In this document: positions 46,801 through 59,185 of the stretch, piece after piece
Layout: each line of letters opens with the position of its first letter
How positions within the stretch are numbered: the stretch's first letter is position 1
From: Prostheceraeus crozeri
Lineage: Eukaryota; Platyhelminthes; Polycladida; Euryleptidae
Reading direction: 5' to 3'
Assembly: GCA_907163375.1 (NCBI GenBank)
Contig: CAJQUW010008619.1
Location: 124,001 to 188,000 of the forward strand
Length of the DNA: 64,000 bases
Made by a program: the position numbers and the translations under genes
Notes under the pieces: generated by a model
What the model was told of the DNA's origin: nothing
Seen by the model: the letters and a program-made list of their open reading frames with translations, nothing else
Database searches by the model: none

Positions 46801-48497
46801 TCTATAATTAGCAATCAATTTAGTCTCCTTCACGTTCTTTGCCACATAATTCTCTATTAGCGGCCATTCACAATTGCCACCATGACAGGGTCACTAAAAA
46901 GATGACAAAGGTGTTGACTGAGATTTATTCGTTGATTTTGTTAGCATGGTATTTAATTTTACACTTCGTATTTGCTGATTACCAGTATATACAGAATGTC
47001 AGGAGTGTGCTAAAAAGTAATACTGAATGAATAAAAAAGTAGAAATAAGCAAAAAAAACTCTCCCGAGTAAATAACTGCCGATTTTACAAATATATTAGC
47101 CTTATTCTTCTTTAGTATCTAATGGAACTCCAAAATCAGTGAAAAAGTGGCTGATTATTATACATCATCCCCGATATAGCTGATAGTGAGATCCTTGTAG
47201 AATAGAACCCACATTCTAACTGAATAAAAAAATCCGTTCCACAACAGAGCCCACTCTCGAGAAGAACATCTACATAGAATAATAATATCAAAGCGCATTT
47301 TGTAGAATAGAAATGATCAAATTGGTAAATATAAATACGCTACGAAATATCATCCGACTTTTATACTCATAGCTTTCAGACGCACAAGTTCCATCAAATT
47401 ATGGTTAGCAACTTCTATTGAGAACGGCGGTATCTTAAGAGGCTGATAAAGAACCCACACTAAAATTGCAAAAGTCACCCGCGGGCTGTGATCGATCAAA
47501 ATACAGTCTGTGCCACTCATTCCTTTTTTTACAAATAATGGCATCGCTTACACCATAGAAATCAGACATGAAGGTAAATGAAGAAATATCGTGCTACAAG
47601 TGCAATTGCATGTGTGAAATACCTATAAGTCGTAAAAGAACTTAGCAAAAGTTATCAGAACACATTAGCAAATATTCAATCTCCGAACTGCGTACTTTGG
47701 GTTGACTTTCATCATGTTATGAGAAATTATACTCATCTTCCCTTCCATTAAGTGTCGGCTTTGATAAATGAAATTGATGTCTTCTCTGATACGACCTGAT
47801 GACTCTAAGCACTGACTAGGATAATGGTCCTAGTCAGTGACTCTAAACCCTAAAGTTTTGCATGCGCTGTTACGACGCAGAAGCCTGGATTCCACAAAAG
47901 TTATTTTCGATTACGTAATTACAGTTGGCGATGACATCGCATTTCCACCTCTTCAATTGGATGATTTTGAAACTTCATATTCTTCGATGGATTGCATGAT
48001 AAGTCTGATGATTGCTGGCATCAACCGCATCACTTCTAAAGTTTGAAATACGCAATTAAAAATTCTTCATTCATTTAGGAGAACTGATAAGCATCACAAA
48101 TAGGATAGAACTTCGATTTACAGCCATGATTCGATATAGCGTAAGGAATCCTGCAATCACCGTGTCCTGAAGACAAGTAGGATATCATAGAGACATGCCT
48201 AATACTAGAGGACACCAAGATTCACCCACCCTATATTCACAGAATATGTGGGAAATGTAGAAGAGAATATATGATATCTTATTCAGAAAACAAGAAATCT
48301 ACTTCCGAATAAATGAATGGAACTTCAAAATAGAAATCCTGTATGCGACATTTTGTGCTGTCATTTTCTGAATCAAGCATCGCATATTCTTAAAACATAT
48401 ATATAAAAACTGCTACTAGATCATTATGAAATACCTTTACCAATATCAAATACATTATATTAATAAATTAATCTAATATGTTATTTTAAATATATTT
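46801..48497. other. gap; contains a 30-bp mini-element
   Basis: Apart from the mini-element at 47810-47839, only short chance frames. Confidence 0.3.
47810..47839. mobile_element. 30-bp MITE remnant (terminal repeats only)
   Basis: CACTGACTAGGATAAT is followed almost directly by CCTAGTCAGTG. These are the two inverted ends of the MITE at 59194-59398 with the whole interior missing. It is flanked by ACTCTAAG and ACTCTAAA (47802-47809 and 47840-47847), an 8-bp duplication with one mismatch. Confidence 0.7.
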
Positions 48498-50294
48498 GTT
48501 CTGATAATTATGGGATTCATGATTTTATACTTTCCACGTTTATTCGATGTTGAAATGAAAATTTCATTTATATTGCTTGGCGCTTCCTTCGTTCTTTGTA
48601 GAGCAATCACGGAACTACATCGTGGCTACAAGAAATCGCGGTTTGACAAAAGCTCATAAACGCAGCGTTTCCAAAGTAAAATCTCTGAGAATCCGCGCAG
48701 GCCAAGTAAATCCGCGCAGATGGACCCTATCCCATTATTGCAGTTTTTTTTACATTGCAGTTTTAAGACCATATTTGTGATTTTCTGGATTTCATTTTCT
48801 TGCATATTCAAAAATGAATCCTACATAGTGATGTGCAACTTTTACTTTCAATCTTAAGTAGACTTTCGATGGAACCTGATTGGGTCACTATAACTGTTTC
48901 TATCAATAGGGTCAACATATTGTAACTAGTAGTACTAGTAGGCAACTATAAACAAAGCGTAGTGTAGTAGGTACTGTATTTTCAGTAATAATCAAAGATT
49001 TCACAAAACAAAATGAACAAGAAACTATTCCGGTACCAATATCTCTCGAGTCAAGTGGCATGGGAATGTGACTACAACAAAAGGTCTTCATGATAACTAT
49101 TGCAAAAAAATTCAAAGGTGGCCTCATGGTCCACGTTTTACTACATTTCACGGTAACTGAGTGTGAAGGACATATAGCTTATCTGAATGTAGATGTACAT
49201 ATTGACAGAAAAATAAATCTTTTTTAAGAAAAATTGTATTCATCTATTGAATTTGTAACAACTTGAATTGAGGATGACGAGAAAATAGTCAGCACCAAGT
49301 GTCTGATCATTGTCTATGACGCCTCGTATCCATCAGTGGTTCAGTCGAAGGCAAAGTTCTCTTCAACTTTCTTTTGGACTCATCTTTTTTCGATGACACG
49401 GGAGCTGCATCTGTTATCGACTGTGCTTCTAGCATAAGCCTCTTGGCTGCCTCCATGTATTCCATGGCCGTTTTCATCGCAAGGCTGTTTCCATTGGCCA
49501 CGTCATCAGAAGGCAGACGAAGTGGCGCCCGCTATTATTCGCTGAGACCTTCCATACACAGCAATCACAAAGTGCGATGAACCGATGGGAAATGTATCTA
49601 CCTAATATACGCACGTATATCGTTTTCTCTTTTGGTTTGACTTCAGTTTTACCACTGCAACCTGATGAAGCCGACCTGATAAGTCCACGAAAATTTGTAC
49701 ATTTCTTTTATTTTATCTAACAAAAAAATGTGCTCTATCAAATGTACTACAGAAGCTGTACATTAGGTGAACAATGTCTAATTTGAAATGATTTCTGTGA
49801 AAAACACCACACTAAGATTCAAAACATACTTAAAACTGACTAAACTGACTTAAAAAGATTGTGACATCAAAATTCCGCGCAGCTTCTCAATTTTCCGCGC
49901 TTCCGCGCAGAAATCGGCCAAACCGCGCAGCTGCGCGCTCACTTTTGGAAACGCTGTAAACGATTGACAGTGACACATTGCACAGACGGAGATGACATGT
50001 GATAAAGACAACACAGTAAGACACAGCGATTGACAACATAGTGTTAAAACTCATGCACAAGTCAAGAATAAATAATCGAATAAGTTAGAAGATAATTATA
50101 TTGAAGTACATAAGAAAAGTCAGTTTCAGTCATTTGTGAGCATTTCCAGACCGCGATTTCCTGCAACCACGATGCAGTTCCGTGATTGCTCTAAAAAGAA
50201 CGGACGAAGCGCCGAGCAATATAAATGAAATTTTCATTTCAACATCGAATAAACGTGGAAAGTATAAAATCATTAATCCGTTAATTATCAGAAC
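48498..50294. mobile_element. 1.8-kb inverted-repeat DNA transposon
   Basis: 145-bp terminal inverted repeats at 48498-48642 and 50150-50294, about 90% identical. They begin GTTCTGATAATTA and include TCCACGTTTATTCGATGTTG. Inside lie clusters of CCGCGCAG motifs, all on the plus strand (48695-48722 and 49876-49938), and an AGCGTTTCC block next to each arm. The superfamily is unclear and no target duplication is evident. A minus-strand frame at 49307-49501 is its only coding candidate. Confidence 0.75.
49307..49555 (-). CDS. small open frame inside the inverted-repeat element
   Basis: Minus strand, open from about 49550, with an ATG at 49501: MANGNSLAMKTAMEYMEAAK, then a Lys/Arg-rich tail ending RRHRQ. 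It is amphipathic-helix-like and basic. I do not recognise it. It may be a remnant of the element's own protein or chance. Confidence 0.2.
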
Positions 50295-50649
50295 ATTATA
50301 TCAATGAGCACCAAACAAAGAGATTAAATATCTTCATTATTCTTATCAACATAAATAGAAATCTAGATGCATAGAACAGATTTCCAAATGTTGCACTTGC
50401 ACGGGTCCAATGTCATTGAAGAGATGGTAGTATTATGATCATGTCATTGTTTCCTGATTCTCCTTGCTGTTAACTCGAGAAAAAAACTCCAGTATGTTTC
50501 TGCCTCTACACATTCAGGAAATGTATGACGCCATATACTGTAATAGACACATGGAAATGGATTGACCCAGCAATAGGCTCACTTTACCTTGTAACATCAC
50601 AATCTCACGTAAAAATACATCAGACAGGAAGGCATGGCTACGCTGAATA
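50295..50649. other. short gap without gene
   Basis: Nothing supported. Confidence 0.3.
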
Positions 50650-50850
50650 TCAGTTCAGTGGCTAGCAACTTGGCTTTGTGATCCTATGGGCGTGTGGTCG
50701 AATCTCAGCGAGAACCTAATTGGAAATCAGCAGAAAGGGCATCCGGATTGGAAGCACTGTCAAAGGCCCCGGAGGGTGGAGACGAGAGCATCAGTTACAG
50801 TCGTAACCCTGCAGTGTCACATGACTCTGGTTCATGCATTCCAATCCTAT
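50650..50850 (+). repeat. SINE family 1, diverged copy
   Basis: B-box region GTGGTCGAATCTC, then CAGCAGAAAGGGCATCCGGA and an end block with GGCCCCGGAGGG. The head is strongly altered. Confidence 0.75.
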
Positions 50851-51528
50851 TGAACCAGTTCACTGAACTACTAAAAATAACAAAACACTAATTTCTCAAC
50901 TGTGATGTTTCCCATGTAAGAAGTATCTGCAGTACCAACTTGACATATCTTGAAGAACTAACATTCCTGATTGCGTGTCGTCGCACTATTTATAGGCCTG
51001 CATCCACTCCTCGAAAGATAACTTCTTTTCTCTGCCGCTTGTCTCTGCACTTCACTTCACGTCATCGGCAATAGAAAGGCGTAATCTCTACAATTTCGTT
51101 GCACGTACTTTCACCCACAAATTTTCAATTAGTCAGTTCTCTATCAACACAACTTTTATTTGTCTTATCCGTGAAGCTACAAGTCTATGCTATGTCTGAC
51201 TCATTGAACTCAATGAACTCACTCGTCTGACTGACCATATTGCACTGAATCAACCTGCAGTGAGCGTGTCCTGGATCTTCCATTGTTATGCAATGAGAGC
51301 GACATCATCACCTCGTCAAACGATGCTATGAGTCATTTATTCTGCAGAAAACAACATTTCCACAGATTATGATAAGTAACTAGATGGACTTTAGAGTTTA
51401 AAAATACACATTGCTGCAAGTTGTAACGAACGAAGCTTCACAGGCCGCTTTCTTCCAAGCGCTGATGCAATAATGGCTGAGATAATGAGCAAGACTGCGG
51501 TGGCAGTAGTAGTACATAGCACATATAT
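50851..51528. other. gap without gene
   Basis: Nothing supported. Confidence 0.3.
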
Positions 51529-51712
51529 TTGAGGCTTTAACGTCACTACTGCCCCTCACTGGGGACGGATGGTGGAGACTTTCATCTGGAGCGTTGTGAA
51601 CTTTTAGTCCGGATGCTCTTCCTGACGACTTCCAATGAAACTTTCGGGGTTCGACCTCTGGACCGAAAGATCGCTAGGCCAAGGACCTAACCACTGTGCC
51701 ATGGAGATCTCT
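51529..51712 (-). repeat. SINE family 1, near full-length copy
   Basis: Minus-oriented. GGCTTTAACGTCACTACTGC marks the tail side and GTGCCATGGAGATC the head. Confidence 0.9.
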
Positions 51713-51857
51713 ATAGCCTATATATTTCATAAATGAAAATCACAAATGACTCAAATCATCAGACTTACACAAAAATATGAAATCATCTAAGATCATTCAT
51801 CAAACCAACAAATTGTATGCGTAACAGACCCACACTCCTTCAGAGGATTGGAGGCTC

Positions 51858-51970
51858 TATCCCATTGTGGTTGGATGGCGCGGATGCCCTTCCTGTCGAC
51901 CTTCAATGTCATTCTTCGACCTCTAAACCAAAAGATCGTTAGACCAAGCACTTAACCACGATGCCACGCA
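51858..51970 (-). repeat. SINE family 1, 5'-part copy
   Basis: It carries the CGGATGCCCTTCCTG block and the AAGCACTTAACCACGATGCC head, minus-oriented, 146 bp from the previous copy. Confidence 0.8.
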
Positions 51971-52871
51971 GAACAGATGCATATCCAAATCTTACACACA
52001 TGCATGGGGGAGGGGCATTTTAAGTGATGTAATCAAGTAATACCATATGAAAGCTCCATTTGCGTGAACAATAATCATGCATATGTATATTTGTTTAGAA
52101 TTCCTGTTGTTCATCATAATTGGATTTCACAATAGCATTAAATACTTAACAATTCTACTTCTGCGGTTACCATAGTTCTGCGTGATTTTGATATTGAGAT
52201 CTTTTGATTATTATTAGAATGACGATGTGTCAACATATGCGTATCCAAGATTGTATTTTGACCAAATGAATAAAATATCGAAAAAACCACAGAAATTGTG
52301 CAATTAACAGACTTCGAGCATGAATTTTTCTTTGATAACCAAATCAATAACTATACAGATGATATCATAACTTCTGAGCATAAAGGTTAACTATATATCG
52401 ACTTTCTAGATCATACTACTTCATGCACAGACATTCAACCTCTGACCATTGAACGTTAAATTTCACTACCAGCATCAGGGTAATAAACGCAAGAATGGAG
52501 GTAAATGTAGCTGGAGAGGAAATTTAAAATTCAAGAGGAGGATAATTATAAGAAGTAATTATAAGGTTGTGCAAAATAATGAATTTAAATCGCAACTTTA
52601 AAAAATTCCACATCAAATCGCTTGAGTTATGCAGTATGCACGCACTAAGTCTTCTGTTTTAACAATATTGCATTCTACTCATCTTTGCAGAACTTAGAAA
52701 AATTAATCAAAATTGTGCACATAGTACATATCATATGTCTCCTAAGCTAACTGATGAAGCTTTGTAATTCAATTGTTAGTGAGAAGTGGATTGCAGAATA
52801 CAAGCGAAGCAAACATGTTGAGTTCGTAACGGTACTAGCGATAATTTGTTGCGAGTACATTAAGAAGGCGT
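51971..52871. other. gap without gene
   Basis: Nothing supported. Confidence 0.3.
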
Positions 52872-53312
52872 TCAGCGAAATGGTCTAGAGGAGGAAATGT
52901 AACAAGAGATCCGTGAACTTCGATGTGTGAGAATATTCTCAACCAACTTGACATCATCCATGTTTTGACTGTCAATCCTTCTCCTGATGGAAGTGCGGAA
53001 GTGTGAAGGTCGAAAGGACAAGGTGTCGTCAAGTGAGACACGCACGAGTTGGGAAAGGAACGGAAATCTTGCCCCAAGAGCGTTGAAATCACATGGTGGC
53101 TGACTCGGCGCCTTGGGACGATGAAAAGGTGACTCGGTGCAATATCCGATACCGGTGGCCGGCAGGTCAGTCGGTTCACTATGACGGCATTCCAATGACG
53201 AGGTAGAAATTCCTTCTCTTCCCTTCGTGCATTGGTCAGTGCATACTCTATGGATCTGACTACAAGTCACTTCTAGTTGTTCTCTGCCACAAATGATTAA
53301 CTCTGATAACAT
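52872..53312 (-). CDS. unassigned 146-codon open frame, GC-richer
   Basis: It starts at an ATG (MLSELIICGREQLEVTCSQI) and is open to a stop at 52872. It contains CRHSEPTDLPATGIGY and SFRPSHFRTSIRRRID. A second minus-strand frame (52835-53179) is also open across the same bases, so at most one is real. Composition is visibly higher in GC than the flanks. No family motif is recognised. It may be a coding remnant of an old transposon, a host exon or chance. Confidence 0.25.
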   Translation of the reverse strand: MLSELIICGREQLEVTCSQIHRVCTDQCTKGREGISTSSLECRHSEPTDLPATGIGYCTESPFHRPKAPSQPPCDFNALGARFPFLSQLVRVSLDDTLSFRPSHFRTSIRRRIDSQNMDDVKLVENILTHRSSRISCYISSSRPFR

Positions 53313-54510
53313 CTGTCAATATTCAACAACTTCTCTGTTAGATGTCTATGAGCCCGAGTGTATTCTCAAGTAACTTTGGAGAGAAAATCAAATTATTTCG
53401 TGAATTAATTTTAAATTGATTTAAACTAAACGTTGTTAAACTAATTGTTTTAACAAGACTTCAACGTTTCGATATTTGGTCTTGAAAACGGACGACAAGT
53501 CGATCATCTTCCGATATGCTGCATTATGCTGTCAACAATATTCATAATTGCTCCACCGTTGATTTTTCATCACATAAAAGCTAATAACAGCATAGATAGT
53601 CAAAGAATGCAGATATGAGGAAAATTTTGCAATACTGGAGTCATAAAATAGAAATTTCTTGAAAATAAAAAATGTCACAATCTTGGAATGAAAATTATCT
53701 GGGAATAAACAATTTTCAATCAATATTTTCAAACAAAATAAACAATTTTCAATGTCAAATCGTTGCCTAAATTAAAAAAATGAACTATGTATTTAATCTC
53801 AGCTGATTTCAATCGAAAATGCGATGACACTAAAATTATGACTGGATTATACACCTCTGTATCTGACTAAAATTTCTAAGCCATCCTTAAACCATGGACT
53901 ATGCCCTAACCTTTACGTAGGCATACACTAATCCCAAAAATGTATGTCACCTTTTAATATAACCAATACATTGAAATATATTTCAATCCAATGACTAACT
54001 CAACCATGTCATATAGAGTGTTCAATGTTTTCATAGAAATATTGAAATTGGCAAGTTTGCAACAATGTCAGCCATTTACATTAGATAGCAATTCAAAGGT
54101 GACATTTTTTGGGATAAGTGTAAGCTCTACAATATAATGCATTGTTACCCACCCTTTGTGGAGACATCTTTGTCGTCATAATAATTAAACAGCATAATAT
54201 TGCCGACAATAAAACAAAGATAATTTTGTGAATTATGGGAAGCATGCATTTATCGAGATAATGGATTGATGCCTTTACATACAATAGATTTATAGCTTGC
54301 GACTAATATCAATCTTCATTGAAAGATAACCGTCAGCAATAGAAAGAAAGCATTATCCTCTAAATATGTGAAGGTTTTCTGCCATGATATGAAAAATGTT
54401 GCAGGGAAAAATTTTTTATCCTGCTCTTCTGGGGGGGGGAGATAAATTTTCATAGAAATATTCGTAAAATCACATTGGCTGTTGGATATTTGCCATAGAT
54501 TTAGAGGACA
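53313..54510. other. gap without gene
   Basis: Near 53460-53510 the minus strand reads FKTKYRNVEVLL, loosely like the end of a Penelope-like element. Not enough to call. Confidence 0.3.
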
Positions 54511-54512
54511 AG

Positions 54513-54613
54513 CTATTCTATTAATCCAGCGGACAAGAAAATCGTAGAAATCCTCGTCGGCTTCACACCCTAGGATTTTCTACATTTTCTTGCCCTTCTG
54601 GCTTCATAGAATA
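54513..54613. repeat. foldback repeat
   Basis: Arms of about 42 bp with CAAGAAAATCGTAGAAATCCT on the left; the imperfect complement is at 54571-54613. The spacer is 17 bp. Confidence 0.7.
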
Positions 54614-54800
54614 CCTACTGTAGTGAATGCTATGCGGCATTATTTCATTGATGCCGTCTCAGCGCCGGCAACAACGACGATTGTGAAGAGCCACTATCTA
54701 TGTATGTAGCCAGAAGCTTCCACATACTTCTTCATGTGCAGGAATCATACCACGCATTCACTTCAATAGTAATCATGCCTAGCTTTTTCAAGCATCAGTG

Positions 54801-54888
54801 GAGATATATTACCTTTCAAATGACAGCCTAAATCGTCGGCGCGTAGCGCCAGACGTTTTATGGTGATCAATTGAAAGGTAATATATGC
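54801..54888. repeat. foldback repeat with GC hairpin tip
   Basis: The arms share ATATATTACCTTTCAA. The tip is the palindrome GGCGCGTAGCGCC at 54838-54850. Confidence 0.75.
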
Positions 54889-57009
54889 ATTGTTACTGAA
54901 CCTAAAATCTATGACTTCAAAAATCCATGAATTTCATCTGTAAAAGTCTCAAATCTGTGATAACTTTCTACATGGCCCATGCAGCTCAAAACATTAAAGT
55001 ATGTCAGCTTGAAATATCTACGTGTCCAAATTGTAAAACAATAGGAATCACATCGATGTCATTTTCACTGGGAGTGCGAAGATTGACGGTGAAGTGCTCC
55101 TACCTCAATGGTATTATATAGCAAATTAGACGGCCTTAATTATACAAATGAAAGCCGTCTGATTTGGATTTGGAGATGTATGAGCGACTTTCATAGAAAA
55201 ATGGCTGGTGAAATATCGGCTGACAACCCTATTTACTCAGTAACAATGATCCTTACAGCATCAGCTGTACGACTCATTAATATTTTAAAAATCTAGGCAT
55301 GATTGATATATTGTCATGCACAAAATTCAAAATTCACATCACATAGAGGGTAATGAGATATCATAAGGAGTGGAGATGAGTAAAAGAGGAAGAATAGAAA
55401 TATAAGCACAAGCATTGGGCTACATTTTACCACTATAAATTGACTTTGATCTGACTAAAACAGAAATGGATGAAGAGGGGATGAAGTGGACTTTGGACGA
55501 TGTGAAAACAAAGATAGCTGACAATCCTCCGTTCTACAGTCCCAAATTCCGCTTCTACAGCATCATAGAATTTTTGAACATCACTTATATCAAGCTATAT
55601 CTATGTTTAAAGGATTAGACACATCTATTGACCCCGGCCTGTAGTGATATTACGGACATATCTACCTTTGGATTCACTGTCTATTACAGACATAGAAGTT
55701 GATAATAGGGCAGTAATGACCTCCATTGTGGTCAGTAAAACTACATTACGGACTACCTAGCTGAAAACTAATAAGATAACACAGATATGAAAACAGAGAT
55801 GCTGATGATGCGACTTCTATGGCCATGCTACCTCTCCTGATGAATGTATTTGCATAATCCCCGAATTAAGGTTTGAAGAGGTTTCATACACAGATGTTTT
55901 CATACAAACAAACAAAAACTGAAGATGAAGGGAGTAAAGTCTTGATGCATCATTACATGCTCTACTGGACAGCACTTTCACATTTTCGACAGTAACTCTA
56001 CTCTATCGGCGCCTTTCCTTTCCATCGCACTGATGTAACAGCAGTGACTCGAATCTTTGTTGCAGTTTTTCACTGCACTCGTCCTGAACAACAGTCATAA
56101 CAGACAAGGGCGTACTCTCGCTATCAATTCTTCATTAAACAAGGCAACAGAGCTTGGAGCACTTTTAATAGATGGATCAACTTTCCCGTCTATAGCCTAA
56201 ATCTTTTGTTTCCCGTCTGCTGTAGACGCAACGCGCCATGAGAAAGCCGTTCACATTTCAAACTCTTTTATCGACGAGACGGAAATGTAATGAGCGATGT
56301 TAGATGGGAGCCTCAGATCAACGCGCATCTGATTCAACACTCGGAGACAGGCGTCTCACGATATTGAGATAAGCAGGTAAGTGCAGAATGAATGGAAATC
56401 TTCATAAAAAGAGATGAGCAATTTGGCATTAATTTCAGTTCATTTTCTAAACGCATGCCATTGTAGGCGCCTCAAAATGTGCGCCAACACTTCGTAAACA
56501 TTTAGGTTGATTTCACCAGGAAGAATCAAAATCAGAGATTTTCAGACCTATCGAGGCAACTGGAGAACCGGTTGCAAGGCGGTTGCTATTTTGAAATTTT
56601 ATTTACAGAATTCTGAAATACATGATGTCCGTCCATCACACTTAATATACTTGGTGTGATTTTTTTAGCTGATTTTTTTCTTGGAAATAGTCAAGTTAGT
56701 CACATGTAATCGATCTGTTTATCTTCAATCATATTTCTGTAATAATAATATAATAAACAACAATAACAAAATTGAAATTTGTTGAATTCAAATATTGAAT
56801 CGGTTGCGACAGGGATAACACAAGCGTTCGACTTCGCAAACAAAGGCAGCCAACGATCAATAACAGAGAAGAACTCCTCCAGCTTCTCAAGTCTTCCTTT
56901 TTCAAGATGTTTTCTACATTTCGATTCTTATTTAACGAAATGAGATTTCAAAGAAATTGTGTGATAATACTGAACTCCATATTTTTTGCGAATCGCTGCC
57001 TCACCCAAG
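54889..57009. other. gap; includes one small hairpin
   Basis: 55122-55166 is a hairpin with arms CAAATTAGACGGCCTT and AAAGCCGTCTGATTTG. Two short plus-strand frames (54927-55121, 55108-55296) run across it and are not convincing. Nothing else is supported. Confidence 0.35.
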
Positions 57010-57188
57010 GCACGAAGCCATACAAGTAAGCTAGAGGTGGGGCACTCTTCACACACTCGCATCTCTCACCAGGTTGGGGTTAGCAACCGCTAAGTACCCC
57101 CGAGACGGACAGACTCGAACACTGGACCTTCTGCACTTCCTGACCGAAGCGCGGCCCTTAACCAACTGAGCTATCCTACCACCTCAAT
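57010..57188 (-). repeat. SINE family 2, best copy
   Basis: On the minus strand: GGTAGGATAGCTCAGTTGGT (A-box part), GTCCAGTGTTCGAGTCTGTC (B box), then GGGGGTACTTAGCGGTTGC and a body ending near CTTGGGTGAGGC. It resembles a tRNA head but the stem pairing is imperfect, so it is a SINE and not a tRNA gene. Confidence 0.75.
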
Positions 57189-57407
57189 TATATTTCTTTC
57201 TGCATAATGAAGCTCTGCAGTATCATGGCCAAATCTATTCCAGGTTCAGGCAACACATAATTTTGTGCTATCAACTAGAAGTCTGACCACTTCAAGAAAA
57301 TCAGTCAACAAGACAAATTCACATTTATGGGACAGTGTTCTTAATCTTTTGCCCACACAATTCGTACATCTTAGGCGAAAGTATATAGTTACGAAAATCA
57401 AATCTTA

Positions 57408-58398
57408 ACCCTATCCATACCGGGGGGGAAGGCGATTCAGCCCCCCTGTCGCATTTTTGTTGTGGAGCTTTTAAAACTCAACCGACTGACCCAGGCTTTT
57501 GTGACTTTTGGTTTCTGGGTATTTCCCAACTTTTCGTCGAAAATCGTTGCATTTGGTTCATGGGAAGGTTAAATTTATGGCGCGTTTTGAAAAGTGCATT
57601 TTTTGAAAGTCTGAATTTTGCCTGATTTTGCAAACCTCTGGTGTGCTAAGTTTTGACAAAGCAAGCTGGATATCAATTTGTTGCATCACATCACAACTAG
57701 GTGTCCATAAATTGCACCATCAAGATAATATAGACATCAAAGATACTATAGACATCGATAAGAGTCATCCAAACTTGAATGTCATGTAAATACTACTTAT
57801 TTGCTTTTCAGTAGAAATGAGTCAACTAAGTTGCAACTAAGTAGTGTTCGTTCATATTGTTTTGAAAACGTCTGCTTATTCAGTGTCATTATTAGTCTTA
57901 GTTACATTATTGGAAGGTAGCAAGACCTCTTAAATTGTTTCTACAGATGAATAAAAGTAGCCAATTTTGAGTGAAAACTTTCCCTTTTCTGCTTATGATA
58001 TATTTTATTATTAGCAATATCACATATTCAAATTTTGAATCTAAATTCATGATGTGTAGATAAACAAGTTAGGAGCATCAAATAGCATCATTCTCCTGAT
58101 CATTAATTGTATGTGTCACTAACGTCATTGAACTAAAAGCACTGAATCTATGTTTGCAGTCGATGAGAAGAAAACATAAAAAATCCGCTTAATTTTGAAG
58201 TCTGAATTTTAAATCGCCATTTAAAGCATCAAGATGGACGAATTGGAAAAAACAGATACCACCGTTAGAAAGATCACACGCAGAATATTCTACCCTAAAC
58301 ATTTCATGTACAACGGTGCAGTATTTAGGAAGTTAAGGAGGGGGGGGGGCGAATCGCCCGGGATGGCGATGCGCTTCAGAGCCCGGTATGGATAGGGT
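57408..58398. mobile_element. 991-bp inverted-repeat element with G-tracts
   Basis: Perfect 17-bp terminal repeats ACCCTATCCATACCGGG, each flanked outside by TA (57406-57407 and 58399-58400). Subterminal GGCGATTC next to a run of Cs or Gs occurs at both ends. The TA duplication fits Tc1/mariner-like or related superfamilies. No coding capacity was seen. Confidence 0.85.
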
Positions 58399-58400
58399 TA

Positions 58401-59185
58401 GTAAAAGACGAGCTCTTATAAGAAATCAATGACTGATGAGAAAGGCAACCCAAAGTTGCATTAAAAATATTTAGAAGTTGCAAAATGCTGCAATAAAGCC
58501 GCCACGTCAAAAAGCTTGAAATACAATGCTATGGGTCAAGCAGCAATAGATAATGGCAATCATGGCTATGAAACAATATGTAGATAGACCTCCTAGCATT
58601 GTCCGTCCGCCTCAATTAGTTCTATTCAAATAAATCAATCAAAACAAGCGACTGTTGTGTCATTTTTAATGTACAAAGGAATATTGGTGTGAATAAGGAT
58701 TCAATTGCTCTGAAAATTCCATTTTGTTGATTGGACCAATGAATGACTGTCGCAGAGTAGAACGTCAACTTAGATCTTTATATTTCAAGTGCTTTTGACT
58801 CTCCAAATGCTCGAGCACAGTAGAGCGTCGTTCGCATCAAATCAGAAATCAAGCAAAACACTTCTTTCTAAGTATTTAATACAAAGCGATATTCTCGAAT
58901 TGCTTAGCCTTCAAGGAGATGGCTACTTTGACTCTCGGGATCATCAAGCGGTCGGAATGAATGACGTTGATGAAACGTTTGGGTTAATTATATATGTTCA
59001 CAACAGCAAAAATTCGATGCGCATTAGACGCAAATGCAATTTATAGAAAAGCGTCACACATAATCATTAGAACTGAAAATATGACGCAATGCATGAATTG
59101 TGTTCAACCTGTAGCTGAATTGATTCAAGAGTATCCGATGTTAGGAAAGTAAAAATCTATCTTTATGACATATGACAGTGGAAGT
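58401..59185. other. gap without gene
   Basis: An 85-codon plus-strand frame (58789-59046) has no recognised motif. Confidence 0.3.

Noticed and set aside
57130-57185. tRNA gene call from the A-box-like CTCAGTTGGTTAAG and B box
   Set aside because: Acceptor and anticodon stems do not pair properly and a SINE body follows; two diverged relatives exist in the window.
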